64,000 nt of DNA from Promicromonospora soli (lineage in GTDB: Bacteria > Actinomycetota > Actinomycetes > Actinomycetales > Cellulomonadaceae), in the NCBI RefSeq assembly GCF_014653785.1, contig NZ_BNAS01000002.1, positions 797,128 through 861,127 of the forward strand, written 5' to 3'. The notes beneath the pieces are model-generated. The model was not told the DNA's origin, did no database searches, and worked only from the letters and a program-made list of their open reading frames with translations. Below are positions 57,324-64,000 of the stretch, piece after piece; the stretch's first letter is position 1; each line of letters opens with the position of its first letter. The position numbers and the translations under genes were made by a program.

Positions 57324-58304
57324 ATGACACACCTGCGATGGGGCATCCTGGCGGCCGGCTGGATCGCCGAGAGCTTCACATCAGACCTGAACGACAACGG
57401 ATTCACCGTGCAGGCGGTGGGGTCCAGGTCCCTGGAGAAGGCGCGCACCTTCGCCGACCGTTTCGGCATCCCGACGGCGCACGGCTCCTACGAGAACCTC
57501 GTGAACGACCCCGAGGTCGACATCGTCTACATCTCCACGCCGCACCCGTTCCACGCCGAGGCCGCGAAGCTGGCGCTGGAGGCCGGCAAGCACGTGCTGG
57601 TCGAGAAGCCGTTCACGCTCAACGCGTCCGAGGCCCAGGAGGTCATGGACCTCGCCGAGGCAAAGGGGCTCGTGGCGCTCGAGGCCATGTGGACCCGGTT
57701 CCTGCCCCACATGGCGCGCGTCCGGGAGATCATCGAGTCGGGCGTGCTCGGCGAGGTGCGGACCCTGCTGGTGGACCACACCCAGGACCTGCCCGACGAC
57801 CCCGCACACCGCATCAACGCCCTGGCCCTCGGCGGCGGCTCCCTGCTCGACCTAGGCATCTACCCTGTCTCGTTCGCATGGGACCTGTTCGGCGAGCCGC
57901 TCACCGTGCAGTCACACGCCACGTTCAAGGAGACCGGCGCGGACGCCACCATCGCCACGATCTTCGGGTACGACGGCGCACGGGTCGCCACGACCATCTC
58001 GGCGTCGGACACCCGGGGGCCCAACCGGGCCTCGATCCTGGGTACCGAGGGCCGCATCGAGATCGACGCCGTCTGGTACAGCCCGGCGGTGGTGCACGTC
58101 TACGACGCCGCGGGCACCGAGACCGAGACCTTCACCGGTGAGGTGATCGGCCGCGGCATGCAGTTCCAGGCCGCCGAGGCGGAGCGTCTGGTCGCGGCCG
58201 GCCAGCTCGACAGCCCGCTGCTGCCGCGTGCGGAGACGGTGGCGATCATGGGCACGCTGGACACGATCCGCGAGCAGATCGGCCTCAAGTACCCGGGAGA
58301 GTAG
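57324..58304 (+). CDS. Gfo/Idh/MocA-family NAD(P)-dependent oxidoreductase
   Basis: A 326-residue dehydrogenase acting on sugars or related polyols. The Rossmann fold opens RWGILAAGWIAESFTSDL, followed by AVGSRSLEKARTFADRFGIP, STPHPFHAEAAKLALEAGKHVLVEKPF (EKP motif with the catalytic Lys) and the C-terminal sheet GGGSLLDLGIYPVSFAWDLFGEP with the conserved Asp and Tyr. The usual family length is 330-350. The repeat element ends 27 nt before its ATG and no clear promoter is visible in the rest, so its transcript may start within or just after the palindrome. Converges with the amino-acid ABC cluster (4 nt gap). Confidence 0.92.
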   Translation: MTHLRWGILAAGWIAESFTSDLNDNGFTVQAVGSRSLEKARTFADRFGIPTAHGSYENLVNDPEVDIVYISTPHPFHAEAAKLALEAGKHVLVEKPFTLNASEAQEVMDLAEAKGLVALEAMWTRFLPHMARVREIIESGVLGEVRTLLVDHTQDLPDDPAHRINALALGGGSLLDLGIYPVSFAWDLFGEPLTVQSHATFKETGADATIATIFGYDGARVATTISASDTRGPNRASILGTEGRIEIDAVWYSPAVVHVYDAAGTETETFTGEVIGRGMQFQAAEAERLVAAGQLDSPLLPRAETVAIMGTLDTIREQIGLKYPGE

Positions 58305-58307
58305 GGG

Positions 58308-59141
58308 TCAGTCGAGGGGGTGGAGGACTCGGTCCAGGAAGCGGCGGGTGCGCTCCTCGGCCGGATCGCTGAAGATCCGCGCGGGCGCACCGCGCTCGAC
58401 GACCACGCCGCCGTCGAGGAACAGCACCTCGTCCGCGACCTGGCGCGCGAACTGCAGCTCGTGCGTCACCACCACCATGGTCCAGCCCTCGTCCGCGAGC
58501 TCCTTCATCACGGTCAGCACCTCGCCCACGAGCTCGGGGTCCAGGGCCGACGTCGGCTCGTCGAAGAGCAGCAGGTCCGGCGAGAGTGCGAGCGCGCGCA
58601 CGATCCCGACGCGCTGCTGCTGACCGCCGGACAGCTCGTGCGGGTAGGCGTCGCGCTTGTCGGCGAGGCCGACGCGGGCCAGCAGCTCCTCGGCACGGCC
58701 GATCGCCGTCGCGCGCGGTACCCGCTTGACCTGCGTGGGGCCCTCGATCACGTTCTCCAGCACCGTGCGGTGCGGGAACAGGTTGTGGTGCTGGAAGACC
58801 ATCGCGGACCGGTCACGCAGGGCGGCGCGGTTCGCCTTCACCGTGCGGGCGGCGGCGCGCCGGCCGGCCCACGTGCGGGACCGGACACCAGCGGCCTCGG
58901 CGCCGAAGTCGACGTGGGGTCCGCCGTCGAGCTCGAGCAGGCCGGCGTCCGGCGTCTCGAGGCCGTTGAGCGAGCGCAGCACAGTCGTCTTGCCGCTGCC
59001 GGACGGGCCGATCAGCGCGATCACCTCGCCCCGCCGCACGTCCAGGTCCACCCCGCGCAGGACATGGTTGGTGCCGAACGACTTCTGCAGGCCGCGGGCG
59101 GTCAGGAGGTTCTCCGTCGTGGCGTCCTCAGTGTGCGACAT
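58308..59141 (-). CDS. Amino-acid ABC transporter ATP-binding protein (second importer)
   Basis: A 277-residue ATPase. Walker [12 protein letters not shown] (about residue 45), Q-loop [22 protein letters not shown], signature [41 protein letters not shown]-loop VVTHE. An unusual 45-residue insert between Walker A and the Q-loop ([20 protein letters not shown]...[14 protein letters not shown]) is Arg/Ala-rich, whereas the other importer's ATPase (22094-22909) has a short loop there. Last gene of the receptor-permease-ATPase unit; its start overlaps the permease by 14 nt. Confidence 0.94.
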   Translation of the reverse strand: MSHTEDATTENLLTARGLQKSFGTNHVLRGVDLDVRRGEVIALIGPSGSGKTTVLRSLNGLETPDAGLLELDGGPHVDFGAEAAGVRSRTWAGRRAAARTVKANRAALRDRSAMVFQHHNLFPHRTVLENVIEGPTQVKRVPRATAIGRAEELLARVGLADKRDAYPHELSGGQQQRVGIVRALALSPDLLLFDEPTSALDPELVGEVLTVMKELADEGWTMVVVTHELQFARQVADEVLFLDGGVVVERGAPARIFSDPAEERTRRFLDRVLHPLD

Positions 59142-59787
59142 ACCGGTCCAGCCTCTTCTCGAGGGCGTCCTGCCCGGTGGCGAGCACGGTGCAGAACAGC
59201 CAGTAGATGAGGGCCGCCTCCAGGTAGACCGTCATGAACTCGTTGGAGAACGCGGCGATCTCCTGGGCCCTGCGGAACATCTCGGTCACCAGGATCAGCG
59301 ACGCGAGCGACGTGTCCTTGACCAGCGAGATGAACGTGTTCGACAGCGGCGGCACCGACACCCGAGCGGCCTGCGGCAGGATGATCCGGCGCAGCGAGCG
59401 GGCGGGCGACATGCCGACCGTCCAGCCGGCCTCCCACTGCCCCTTCGGCACCGACAGGATCGCCGCGCGGACCACCTCGGCGGCGTAGCCGCCCACGTTC
59501 ATGGAGAACGCGATGATCGCGCTCGGCCACGGGTCGATGCGCACGCCGACCGCCGGCATGCCGTAGAAGATCACGAACAGCTGCACCAGCAGGGGCGTGC
59601 CGCGGATCAGCGAGACGTACGCCCGGCCGACCCACGACAGCACCCGGTTCGGGGAGAGCCGCAGCAGCGCCACGACGAGTGCCAGCACCAGCCCGATCCC
59701 GAACGACGCCAGCGCCAGCGGGATGGTGCCGGTGAGGCCGCCCAGCAGGAGCGGCCAGAACGAGTCGGCGATGAGCTGCCAGTCCAT
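59128..59787 (-). CDS. Amino-acid ABC transporter permease (second importer)
   Basis: A 219-residue membrane subunit of the HisM/GlnP type with five spans. The family loop is [29 protein letters not shown], with [29 protein letters not shown] after it. [21 protein letters not shown] marks cystine/polar amino-acid permeases. ATG start preceded by AAAGGGATAC. It lacks the long N- and C-tails seen in the first importer's permease (21126-22097). The ATPase start lies inside its last codons. Confidence 0.94.
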   Translation of the reverse strand: MDWQLIADSFWPLLLGGLTGTIPLALASFGIGLVLALVVALLRLSPNRVLSWVGRAYVSLIRGTPLLVQLFVIFYGMPAVGVRIDPWPSAIIAFSMNVGGYAAEVVRAAILSVPKGQWEAGWTVGMSPARSLRRIILPQAARVSVPPLSNTFISLVKDTSLASLILVTEMFRRAQEIAAFSNEFMTVYLEAALIYWLFCTVLATGQDALEKRLDRYVAH

Positions 59788-59817
59788 GTATCCCTTTCGC
59801 CGCCCGTCAGCGGAGAA

Positions 59818-59864
59818 GCGTCACTTCGTGCCTCGTGCGCTGCGTCACTCGTGCCTCACTCGCT
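59818..59864 (+). repeat. Two imperfect 23-24 nt direct repeats before the permease gene
   Basis: GCGTCACTTCGTGCCTCGTG (59818 onward, to 59841) and GCGTCACTCGTGCCTCACTC (59842 onward, to 59864) in tandem between permease and receptor genes. No hairpin; function unknown. Confidence 0.5.
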
Positions 59865-59867
59865 GCC

Positions 59868-60665
59868 TTACTCGGAGACGTCCTCGCCGAAGTACTTCTC
59901 GCCCAGCTCGGCGAGGGTACCGTCGGCGCGCAGCTCGTCGAGGGCGCCGTCCACCGCCTGGGCGAGGGCCTCGCGCTCCGGCGTCACGACGAACGCCGAC
60001 TGCGACTCCTCCTCGGTCTCCGCGGCCACCTTGATGCCGGAGGCGTCCTCGGTGTTCGCGTAGTCGAGGAAGGTCAGGCTGTCGTTGATCGTGGCGTCCA
60101 CGCGGCCCTCCTCCAGCAGGGCGACGGCCTGCGCCCAGCCCTCGACGCCCTCGATCGCCGCGCCGTTCTCCTCGGCGAGGTCACGCCAGTTGCTCGTGAG
60201 CGACTGGGCAGTGGTCTTGCCGTCGAGGTCCTCGAAGCCCGCGATCTCGGTGTTGTCGGCCTGCACCACGAGCACGCCCTTGGACACGGTGTACGGCGCC
60301 GAGAAGACGTAGTCGGCCTCGCGCTCCGGGGTGATGGTCACCTGGTTCGCGATGGTGTCGAAGCGGCCGGCGTCCAGGCCCGTGAAGATCGCGTCCCACT
60401 GGGTCTCCTGGAAGTCGATCTCCAGGCCCAGGTTCTCCGCGACGGCCTCGGCGACCTCGACGTCGTACCCCACGAGCTCGCCCGTCTCGTCGTGGTAGCT
60501 GAACGGCCGGTAGGTGCCTTCCGTGGCGACGGTCAGGGTGTCCCCGGACACGAGCCCGAGCTCCTCGCCCGCGCCGCCGGGCTCGCCAGAGCTGCCGCAG
60601 CCGGTCAGGGTCAGGAGGGCGGCCGAGGCCGCGGTGACCGTGATGAGGGCGCGGTTGCGAGACAT
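59868..60665 (-). CDS. Amino-acid ABC transporter substrate-binding lipoprotein (second importer)
   Basis: A 265-residue family 3 receptor. Signal sequence with lipobox LTGC (about residue 21). The mature part starts SGDTLTVATEGTYRPFSYHDETGELVGYDVEVAEAVA, then DFQETQWDAIFTGLDAGRFDTIANQVTITPERE, a signature of cystine/polar amino-acid receptors. ATG 60665 is placed by GGAG 8 nt upstream; an upstream extension has no signal peptide. First gene of the receptor, permease, ATPase unit, 106 nt below an AraC-type gene on the same strand that may control it. Confidence 0.94.
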   Translation of the reverse strand: MSRNRALITVTAASAALLTLTGCGSSGEPGGAGEELGLVSGDTLTVATEGTYRPFSYHDETGELVGYDVEVAEAVAENLGLEIDFQETQWDAIFTGLDAGRFDTIANQVTITPEREADYVFSAPYTVSKGVLVVQADNTEIAGFEDLDGKTTAQSLTSNWRDLAEENGAAIEGVEGWAQAVALLEEGRVDATINDSLTFLDYANTEDASGIKVAAETEEESQSAFVVTPEREALAQAVDGALDELRADGTLAELGEKYFGEDVSE

Positions 60666-60771
60666 GGTGAAAGCTCCGTTCGATGGTTGACACACATCGG
60701 CCGAATCGATGCGTGCCCCCAAACTAGCCGATAGCAGGACCGAACTCACGTCTGCATCGGCGTCTGTTCCG

Positions 60772-61773
60772 TCACGTCCGTTCATCACGCCGCCACCGGT
60801 CCGGGGTGGTCCCGTACCTGTCCTTGAACCGCCGCACCAGATATGTCGCGTCGCGCAGGCCCGTGCGTGACGCGACGACGCCGAGCGGCAGGTCGGTGTC
60901 CCTGAGCATCCGGCGCACCTCGGTCATGCGGCGTTCGGTGATCCAGTCCAGCAGTGTGCGGCCCGTGCGCTCACGGACCACGGTGGTCAGGTAGCCAGGC
61001 GTGTAGCCCAGCGCCCGGGCGACGTCGGCTGCCGAGACCCGGTCGCGGAACGTCGCCTCGATCTCGTCGAAGACGCGCGTCACCAGCGGGTCGGGCGGCA
61101 CGGGGGCCGACGGCGCGAGCCGCGCCGCAGCGATCAGGATCCGGGTCAGCAGGGCCGACGCCGCATCGCGCGCCCCGACCTGGCCGGGGTCCGCCAGCTC
61201 CTCCTCGAGCTCCGTCAGCCACGAGGCCCAGCGGGGGCGCTCGGCCTCGGGCACGTTCGCGCTCGCGGCGCGGGACACGGTCGCGGGCTCGGAACCGGTC
61301 GTGCGTTCCCCAGCGCCGGCGGAGGCCGTGCCGGCGTCCCCGGCGAATAGCGCCAGGAGCGGGTGGTGCGCCCAGGCGAGGGGTGAGACCGAGGCGAGCG
61401 AGGGGACGGCGTCGGGCGTGAAGGCCACGTTCCAGGCCCGGCAGTGCTCGAGGCCGACGATCTCCGCGGCACTGATCGCCAGCCCGGGCGGGACGGCATG
61501 CAGGTCGCCGTCGCGCAGCGGGGTGTCCTGGCCGCCGAAGGCGACCGCACCACCGCCTCGCTCGATGTAGACGAGCACGAGGAAGTCGTGCGCGTGCCGG
61601 CCGTCGGTCGTCAGGTGCGGACGGTCGACCTCGGGGTCGATCCGGATGACCTGGACCGGCGGCATGCCTGGGCGCGGTGGATACCGGTAGACGGGGGTGC
61701 CGTCCGGGCGCACTGTGCGCAGCTGAGCTCGGGACCGGTGCCTGTCCGGGGTGCTGCCCGACGACTGCGGCAT
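60772..61773 (-). CDS. AraC-family transcriptional regulator
   Basis: A 333-residue regulator. The N-terminal cupin-like ligand domain has HLTTDGRHAHDFLVLVYIERGGGAVAFGG. The C-terminal double helix-turn-helix (about residues 230-333) reads ATFRDRVSAADVARALGYTPGYLTTVVRERTGRTLLDWITERRMTEVRRMLRDTDLPLGVVASRTGLRDATYLVRRFKDRYGTTPDRWRRD, with both recognition helices intact. Its length includes an Ala/Gly/Glu linker (residues about 175-215). ATG 61773 is chosen because AGGAGGTC lies 9 nt upstream. Its position just above the second importer suggests it regulates that operon or its own ligand's catabolism; the effector is unknown. Confidence 0.93.
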   Translation of the reverse strand: MPQSSGSTPDRHRSRAQLRTVRPDGTPVYRYPPRPGMPPVQVIRIDPEVDRPHLTTDGRHAHDFLVLVYIERGGGAVAFGGQDTPLRDGDLHAVPPGLAISAAEIVGLEHCRAWNVAFTPDAVPSLASVSPLAWAHHPLLALFAGDAGTASAGAGERTTGSEPATVSRAASANVPEAERPRWASWLTELEEELADPGQVGARDAASALLTRILIAAARLAPSAPVPPDPLVTRVFDEIEATFRDRVSAADVARALGYTPGYLTTVVRERTGRTLLDWITERRMTEVRRMLRDTDLPLGVVASRTGLRDATYLVRRFKDRYGTTPDRWRRDERT

Positions 61774-61989
61774 CGTTACCGACCTCCTGTCCCCGTCACG
61801 GCTTCGTAGCTGATCCGACGCTATCGACGTTCCACCACGTACGGCCAACCGAGGATCGTGCCATCGTCACCGACTTCTGTGCTGTTGCCACATCGCAGGA
61901 TGTCCAATGCTGGAGAACGGCGGGACCCGCGCAGCGGACCAGCATGGACTACATGACAACCGGCGCAGCATTCGACGGAAGGCACTCCG

Positions 61990-62694
61990 ATGAGCAATAG
62001 CAAGACGGTGCGGATCTATGACCATCGCACCCCGGAGGAACATGACCGCGAGTTCCTGCCAGGCATGGGCAAGCCCTGGCTGCTTCCGCTCTACGACGCG
62101 TTCTCGCGCCTTTCCGGCGTGCGGCCTTTGCACGACCGCGCGGCGGCGCTCGCGGACATCGCTCCCGGTGAGTCCGTGCTCGACGTGGGCTGCGGCACCG
62201 CGAACCTGTCGCTGGCGGTGCTGCGTGCGCAGCCGGCCGCGCGGGTCACCGGCCTGGACCCGGACGCCGGCGCCCTGCGCATCGCGGCCCGCAAGGCATC
62301 GCGCCGCCGTGTTCCGCTCACTCTCGTCCAGGGGTTCGCCGACCGCTTGCCCACCGACGACGGCTCGCTCGACCACATAGTGTCCGCCCTCGCCCTGCAT
62401 CACGTGCCCGACGAAGGACGGATCCTCTTCGGTCGCGAGACCTTTCGCGCGCTCCGCCCGGGAGGGAAGGTGACGATCGTGGACTTCGGGAGCTCGGCTG
62501 GGGGCGACGGGGGCCACGGCTCGCACAAGGGGCACGGCCATTCCGCCCTGGCCGCCAACCCGCACACCGCCCGGAATTTCGCGGGCGGCCTGGTCCAGCT
62601 CCTCGCGGACGCCGGGTTCACCGACGCCCGGGAGATCGAGCGCGTGGAGCACCGCTACGGGCCGATCACGTTCGTGCAGGCAACCCGTGCCTGA
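61990..62694 (+). CDS. SAM-dependent methyltransferase (class I) with His-rich insert
   Basis: A 234-residue enzyme. Motif I VLDVGCGTANLSLAV (about residues 63-77) binds S-adenosylmethionine, followed by VTGLDPDAGAL and the motif IV/V region DDGSLDHIVSALALHHVPDEGR and RALRPGGKVTIVDFG. After motif V a loop GGDGGHGSHKGHGHSALAANPH adds six His residues in about 22, not seen in the basic fold; it could bind a metal or reflect low-complexity drift. The substrate is unknown; the architecture resembles UbiE/Erg6-like small-molecule methyltransferases. GGAAGG precedes the ATG. Single gene. Confidence 0.9.
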   Translation: MSNSKTVRIYDHRTPEEHDREFLPGMGKPWLLPLYDAFSRLSGVRPLHDRAAALADIAPGESVLDVGCGTANLSLAVLRAQPAARVTGLDPDAGALRIAARKASRRRVPLTLVQGFADRLPTDDGSLDHIVSALALHHVPDEGRILFGRETFRALRPGGKVTIVDFGSSAGGDGGHGSHKGHGHSALAANPHTARNFAGGLVQLLADAGFTDAREIERVEHRYGPITFVQATRA

Positions 62695-62744
62695 GGGAAG
62701 CTGCGCGATCGGGCCGTCACGGGGGAACTGTCACTGCCCGAGAG

Positions 62745-62783
62745 GGGTAACGGAGAAGTAGCAATGCTCCCTCTCCGTTACCC
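62745..62783. terminator. Bidirectional terminator between methyltransferase and tricorn-like genes
   Basis: GGGTAACGGAGA (62745-62756) pairs exactly with TCTCCGTTACCC (62772-62783), loop of 15. It is located between convergent genes. Confidence 0.85.
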
Positions 62784-62831
62784 GTTCCCACGCGCAAACC
62801 GTTCCCCGGACCGTCACTAGGCCAGGGTCGG

Positions 62832-64000
62832 CTACTGCCGGCGTCGCACCCTCGGCTCCGGCAGGGCCGGGGGCGCCGCCGCCGGACGCTCCGCGAGCTG
62901 GCGGAACGCCTCGGCCATGCCCGCTTCGAGCTGCGGATCGACGTCGGAGAAGTAGTCAGCCGGCGTATGCCGCACCTCGATGTCGGGGTCGACACCGTGG
63001 TTCTCCACGTCGAAGCCCTTGCCGTCGAGCCAGAAGGCGTACCGCGGCTGGGTGATGCCGGTGCCGTCCACCAGCTCGAAACGGCCGTCGATGCCGACGA
63101 CACCACCCCAGGTCCGCACACCGACGACCGGCCCGACGCCGAGCGCCTGCGCTGCCGCGTTCACGATGTCGCCGTCGGACCCCGCGTACTCGTTGGTGAC
63201 GAGCACGACCGGTCCGCGCGGCGCGCGGTCCGGGTAGGAGCTCGGGCGGTCGTAGTGCCGGTTCAGGCCCCAGCCCGCGACGCGCGCTGCGAGGCGCGCG
63301 ATCACGAGCTGCGAGGTGTGCCCGCCGCCGTTGAACCGCACGTCCACGACGATGCCCTCGCAGTCCGCGGCGAGCCGCAGGTCGCGGTGCAGCTGCGCCC
63401 ACCCGGTGCTCATCATGTCCGGGACGTGCACGTACCCGAGCCGGCCGCCCGACTTCTCGGCGACGTACTGCCGGCGCGACCGCACCCAGTCCTGGTAGCG
63501 CAGGTCCGACTCGTTGGCGAGCGGCACCACGACGACGCGGCGGTCCCGGCCGGCTGTCTCGTTGCCTGCCGTATCGCCGTCCGGCTCACCCTCGGTGTTG
63601 CTCGCGGGCCTGCGCAGCGTGAGCTCGACCGGGATCTCGGCCGCACCGACCAGGTTCGCCGCCGGGCCGGCCACCGGGTCGACGGGCCGCCCGTCCACAG
63701 CGACGATCAGGTCACCGGGTCGTGCGTCGACGCCGGCCGCCCGCAGCGGCGACCGTGCCCCCGGATCGGACGACTCGCTCGGCAGCACTCGCTCGATCCG
63801 CCAGCCCTCGGGCGTACGGGTGAGGTCGGCGCCGAGCAGCCCTAGCTTGCGCGCCGTGTCGCCCGGCTCTTGCGGCCGTCGCACGTACGCGTGCGACGTG
63901 TTGAGCTCGGCGACCGTCTCCCAGAGCACGTCCTCGAGGTCGTCGTGCGTAGCGATCCGGTCGATGAGCGGACGCCACCGCGCCACCACGCCGTCCCAGT
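62832..64000 (-). CDS. Tricorn-type protease, C-terminal part (S41 family; 5' end outside window)
   Basis: The last 389 codons of a larger gene; the frame stays open through the window edge at 64000. Visible are a core helical piece (DDLEDVLWETVAELNTSHAYV), a PDZ-like domain (GARSPLRAAGVDARPGDLIVAVDGRPVDPV) and the S41 core. There GRLGYVHVPDMMSTGWAQL leads to IVVDVRFNGGGHTSQLV and the catalytic Ser in TNEYAGSDGDIV. WGGVVGI, GKGFDVENHGVDPDIEV and the tail are as in actinobacterial tricorn homologues, which degrade peptides downstream of the proteasome. The missing N-terminal part should contain the beta-propellers. Terminal residues ALPEPRVRRRQ are basic. Confidence 0.92.
   Translation of the reverse strand, partial: WDGVVARWRPLIDRIATHDDLEDVLWETVAELNTSHAYVRRPQEPGDTARKLGLLGADLTRTPEGWRIERVLPSESSDPGARSPLRAAGVDARPGDLIVAVDGRPVDPVAGPAANLVGAAEIPVELTLRRPASNTEGEPDGDTAGNETAGRDRRVVVVPLANESDLRYQDWVRSRRQYVAEKSGGRLGYVHVPDMMSTGWAQLHRDLRLAADCEGIVVDVRFNGGGHTSQLVIARLAARVAGWGLNRHYDRPSSYPDRAPRGPVVLVTNEYAGSDGDIVNAAAQALGVGPVVGVRTWGGVVGIDGRFELVDGTGITQPRYAFWLDGKGFDVENHGVDPDIEVRHTPADYFSDVDPQLEAGMAEAFRQLAERPAAAPPALPEPRVRRRQ

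Noticed and set aside
61944-62000. 18-codon mini-ORF overlapping the methyltransferase start
   Set aside because: It has no ribosome site of its own and a weak frame; overlap alone is not enough evidence for a leader peptide.

Overview
The window is a 64 kb piece of a high-GC actinobacterial chromosome with no phage, plasmid or insertion-sequence genes. Strong GGAGG-type ribosome sites, GTG/TTG starts, SigE-family sigma factors, AldO-type alditol oxidase, secreted GH13/GH59/GH3 hydrolases, an excalibur protein, a TM0106-type nuclease-helicase and many secreted or lipid-anchored proteins suggest a soil or plant-litter member of the Micrococcales, perhaps Promicromonosporaceae or Cellulomonadaceae. 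That placement is an inference from gene content only.

Layout: 1-4.6 kb, a secreted alpha-amylase (3' end cut by the window), two tiny PspC proteins, a secreted ChW-repeat protein. 4.6-9.3 kb, the giant RNA helicase HrpA. 9.4-13 kb, a helical hypothetical protein behind a 17-codon mini-ORF, a tandem duplication of secreted HNH nucleases, and two DUF4190-like membrane proteins. 13.3-19.9 kb, VanY-type carboxypeptidase, DUF2087 protein, YbaK deacylase, STAS protein, alditol oxidase, and a sodium symporter with its MetS small subunit. 20.1-25 kb, a complete polar amino-acid ABC importer and a two-component system. 25.1-29.5 kb, two adjacent modules, each a SigE-family sigma factor translationally coupled to a one-pass membrane protein. 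29.6-37.2 kb, an excalibur protein, the TM0106-type RecB-like nuclease/helicase, a Gly-rich protein and a branched-chain amino-acid binding lipoprotein. 37.5-42.7 kb, cold-shock protein, threonine aldolase, GH3 lipoprotein, oligopeptidase B. 42.9-47.1 kb, a livHMGF-like importer operon lacking its own binding protein; the lipoprotein at 35.9-37.2 kb is its likely partner. 47.2-58.3 kb, GH59 enzyme, secreted endonuclease/phosphatase, septum-formation lipoprotein, MFS exporter, M6 metalloprotease, Gfo/Idh/MocA dehydrogenase. 58.3-64 kb, a second amino-acid ABC importer behind an AraC regulator, a methyltransferase, and the C-terminal part of a tricorn-type protease.

The most unusual non-coding signal is a family of 16-nt tandem units (consensus CGARRTAGAACYSYGG) at four gene 3' ends. 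At three sites the units form large inverted repeats, one a perfect 43-bp palindrome with a 2-nt loop. Because 16 is not a multiple of 3, three successive units place a TAG stop in all three frames, so the element may act as an all-frame stop plus terminator hairpin. A second, unrelated palindromic repeat (core GGTCGAGCYTGTCGAGA) occurs between genes and also inside the reading frames of the helicase and of oligopeptidase B, where it encodes linker peptides. Together with a 28-bp inverted repeat inside hrpA and a 31-bp one upstream of the GH59 gene, the window shows heavy colonisation by palindromic repeats.

Starts were placed by ribosome-binding sites, ATGA/GTGA overlaps or signal-peptide position, and often lie inside the longest open frame. 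All functional calls rest on reading motifs by eye; no database search was possible.
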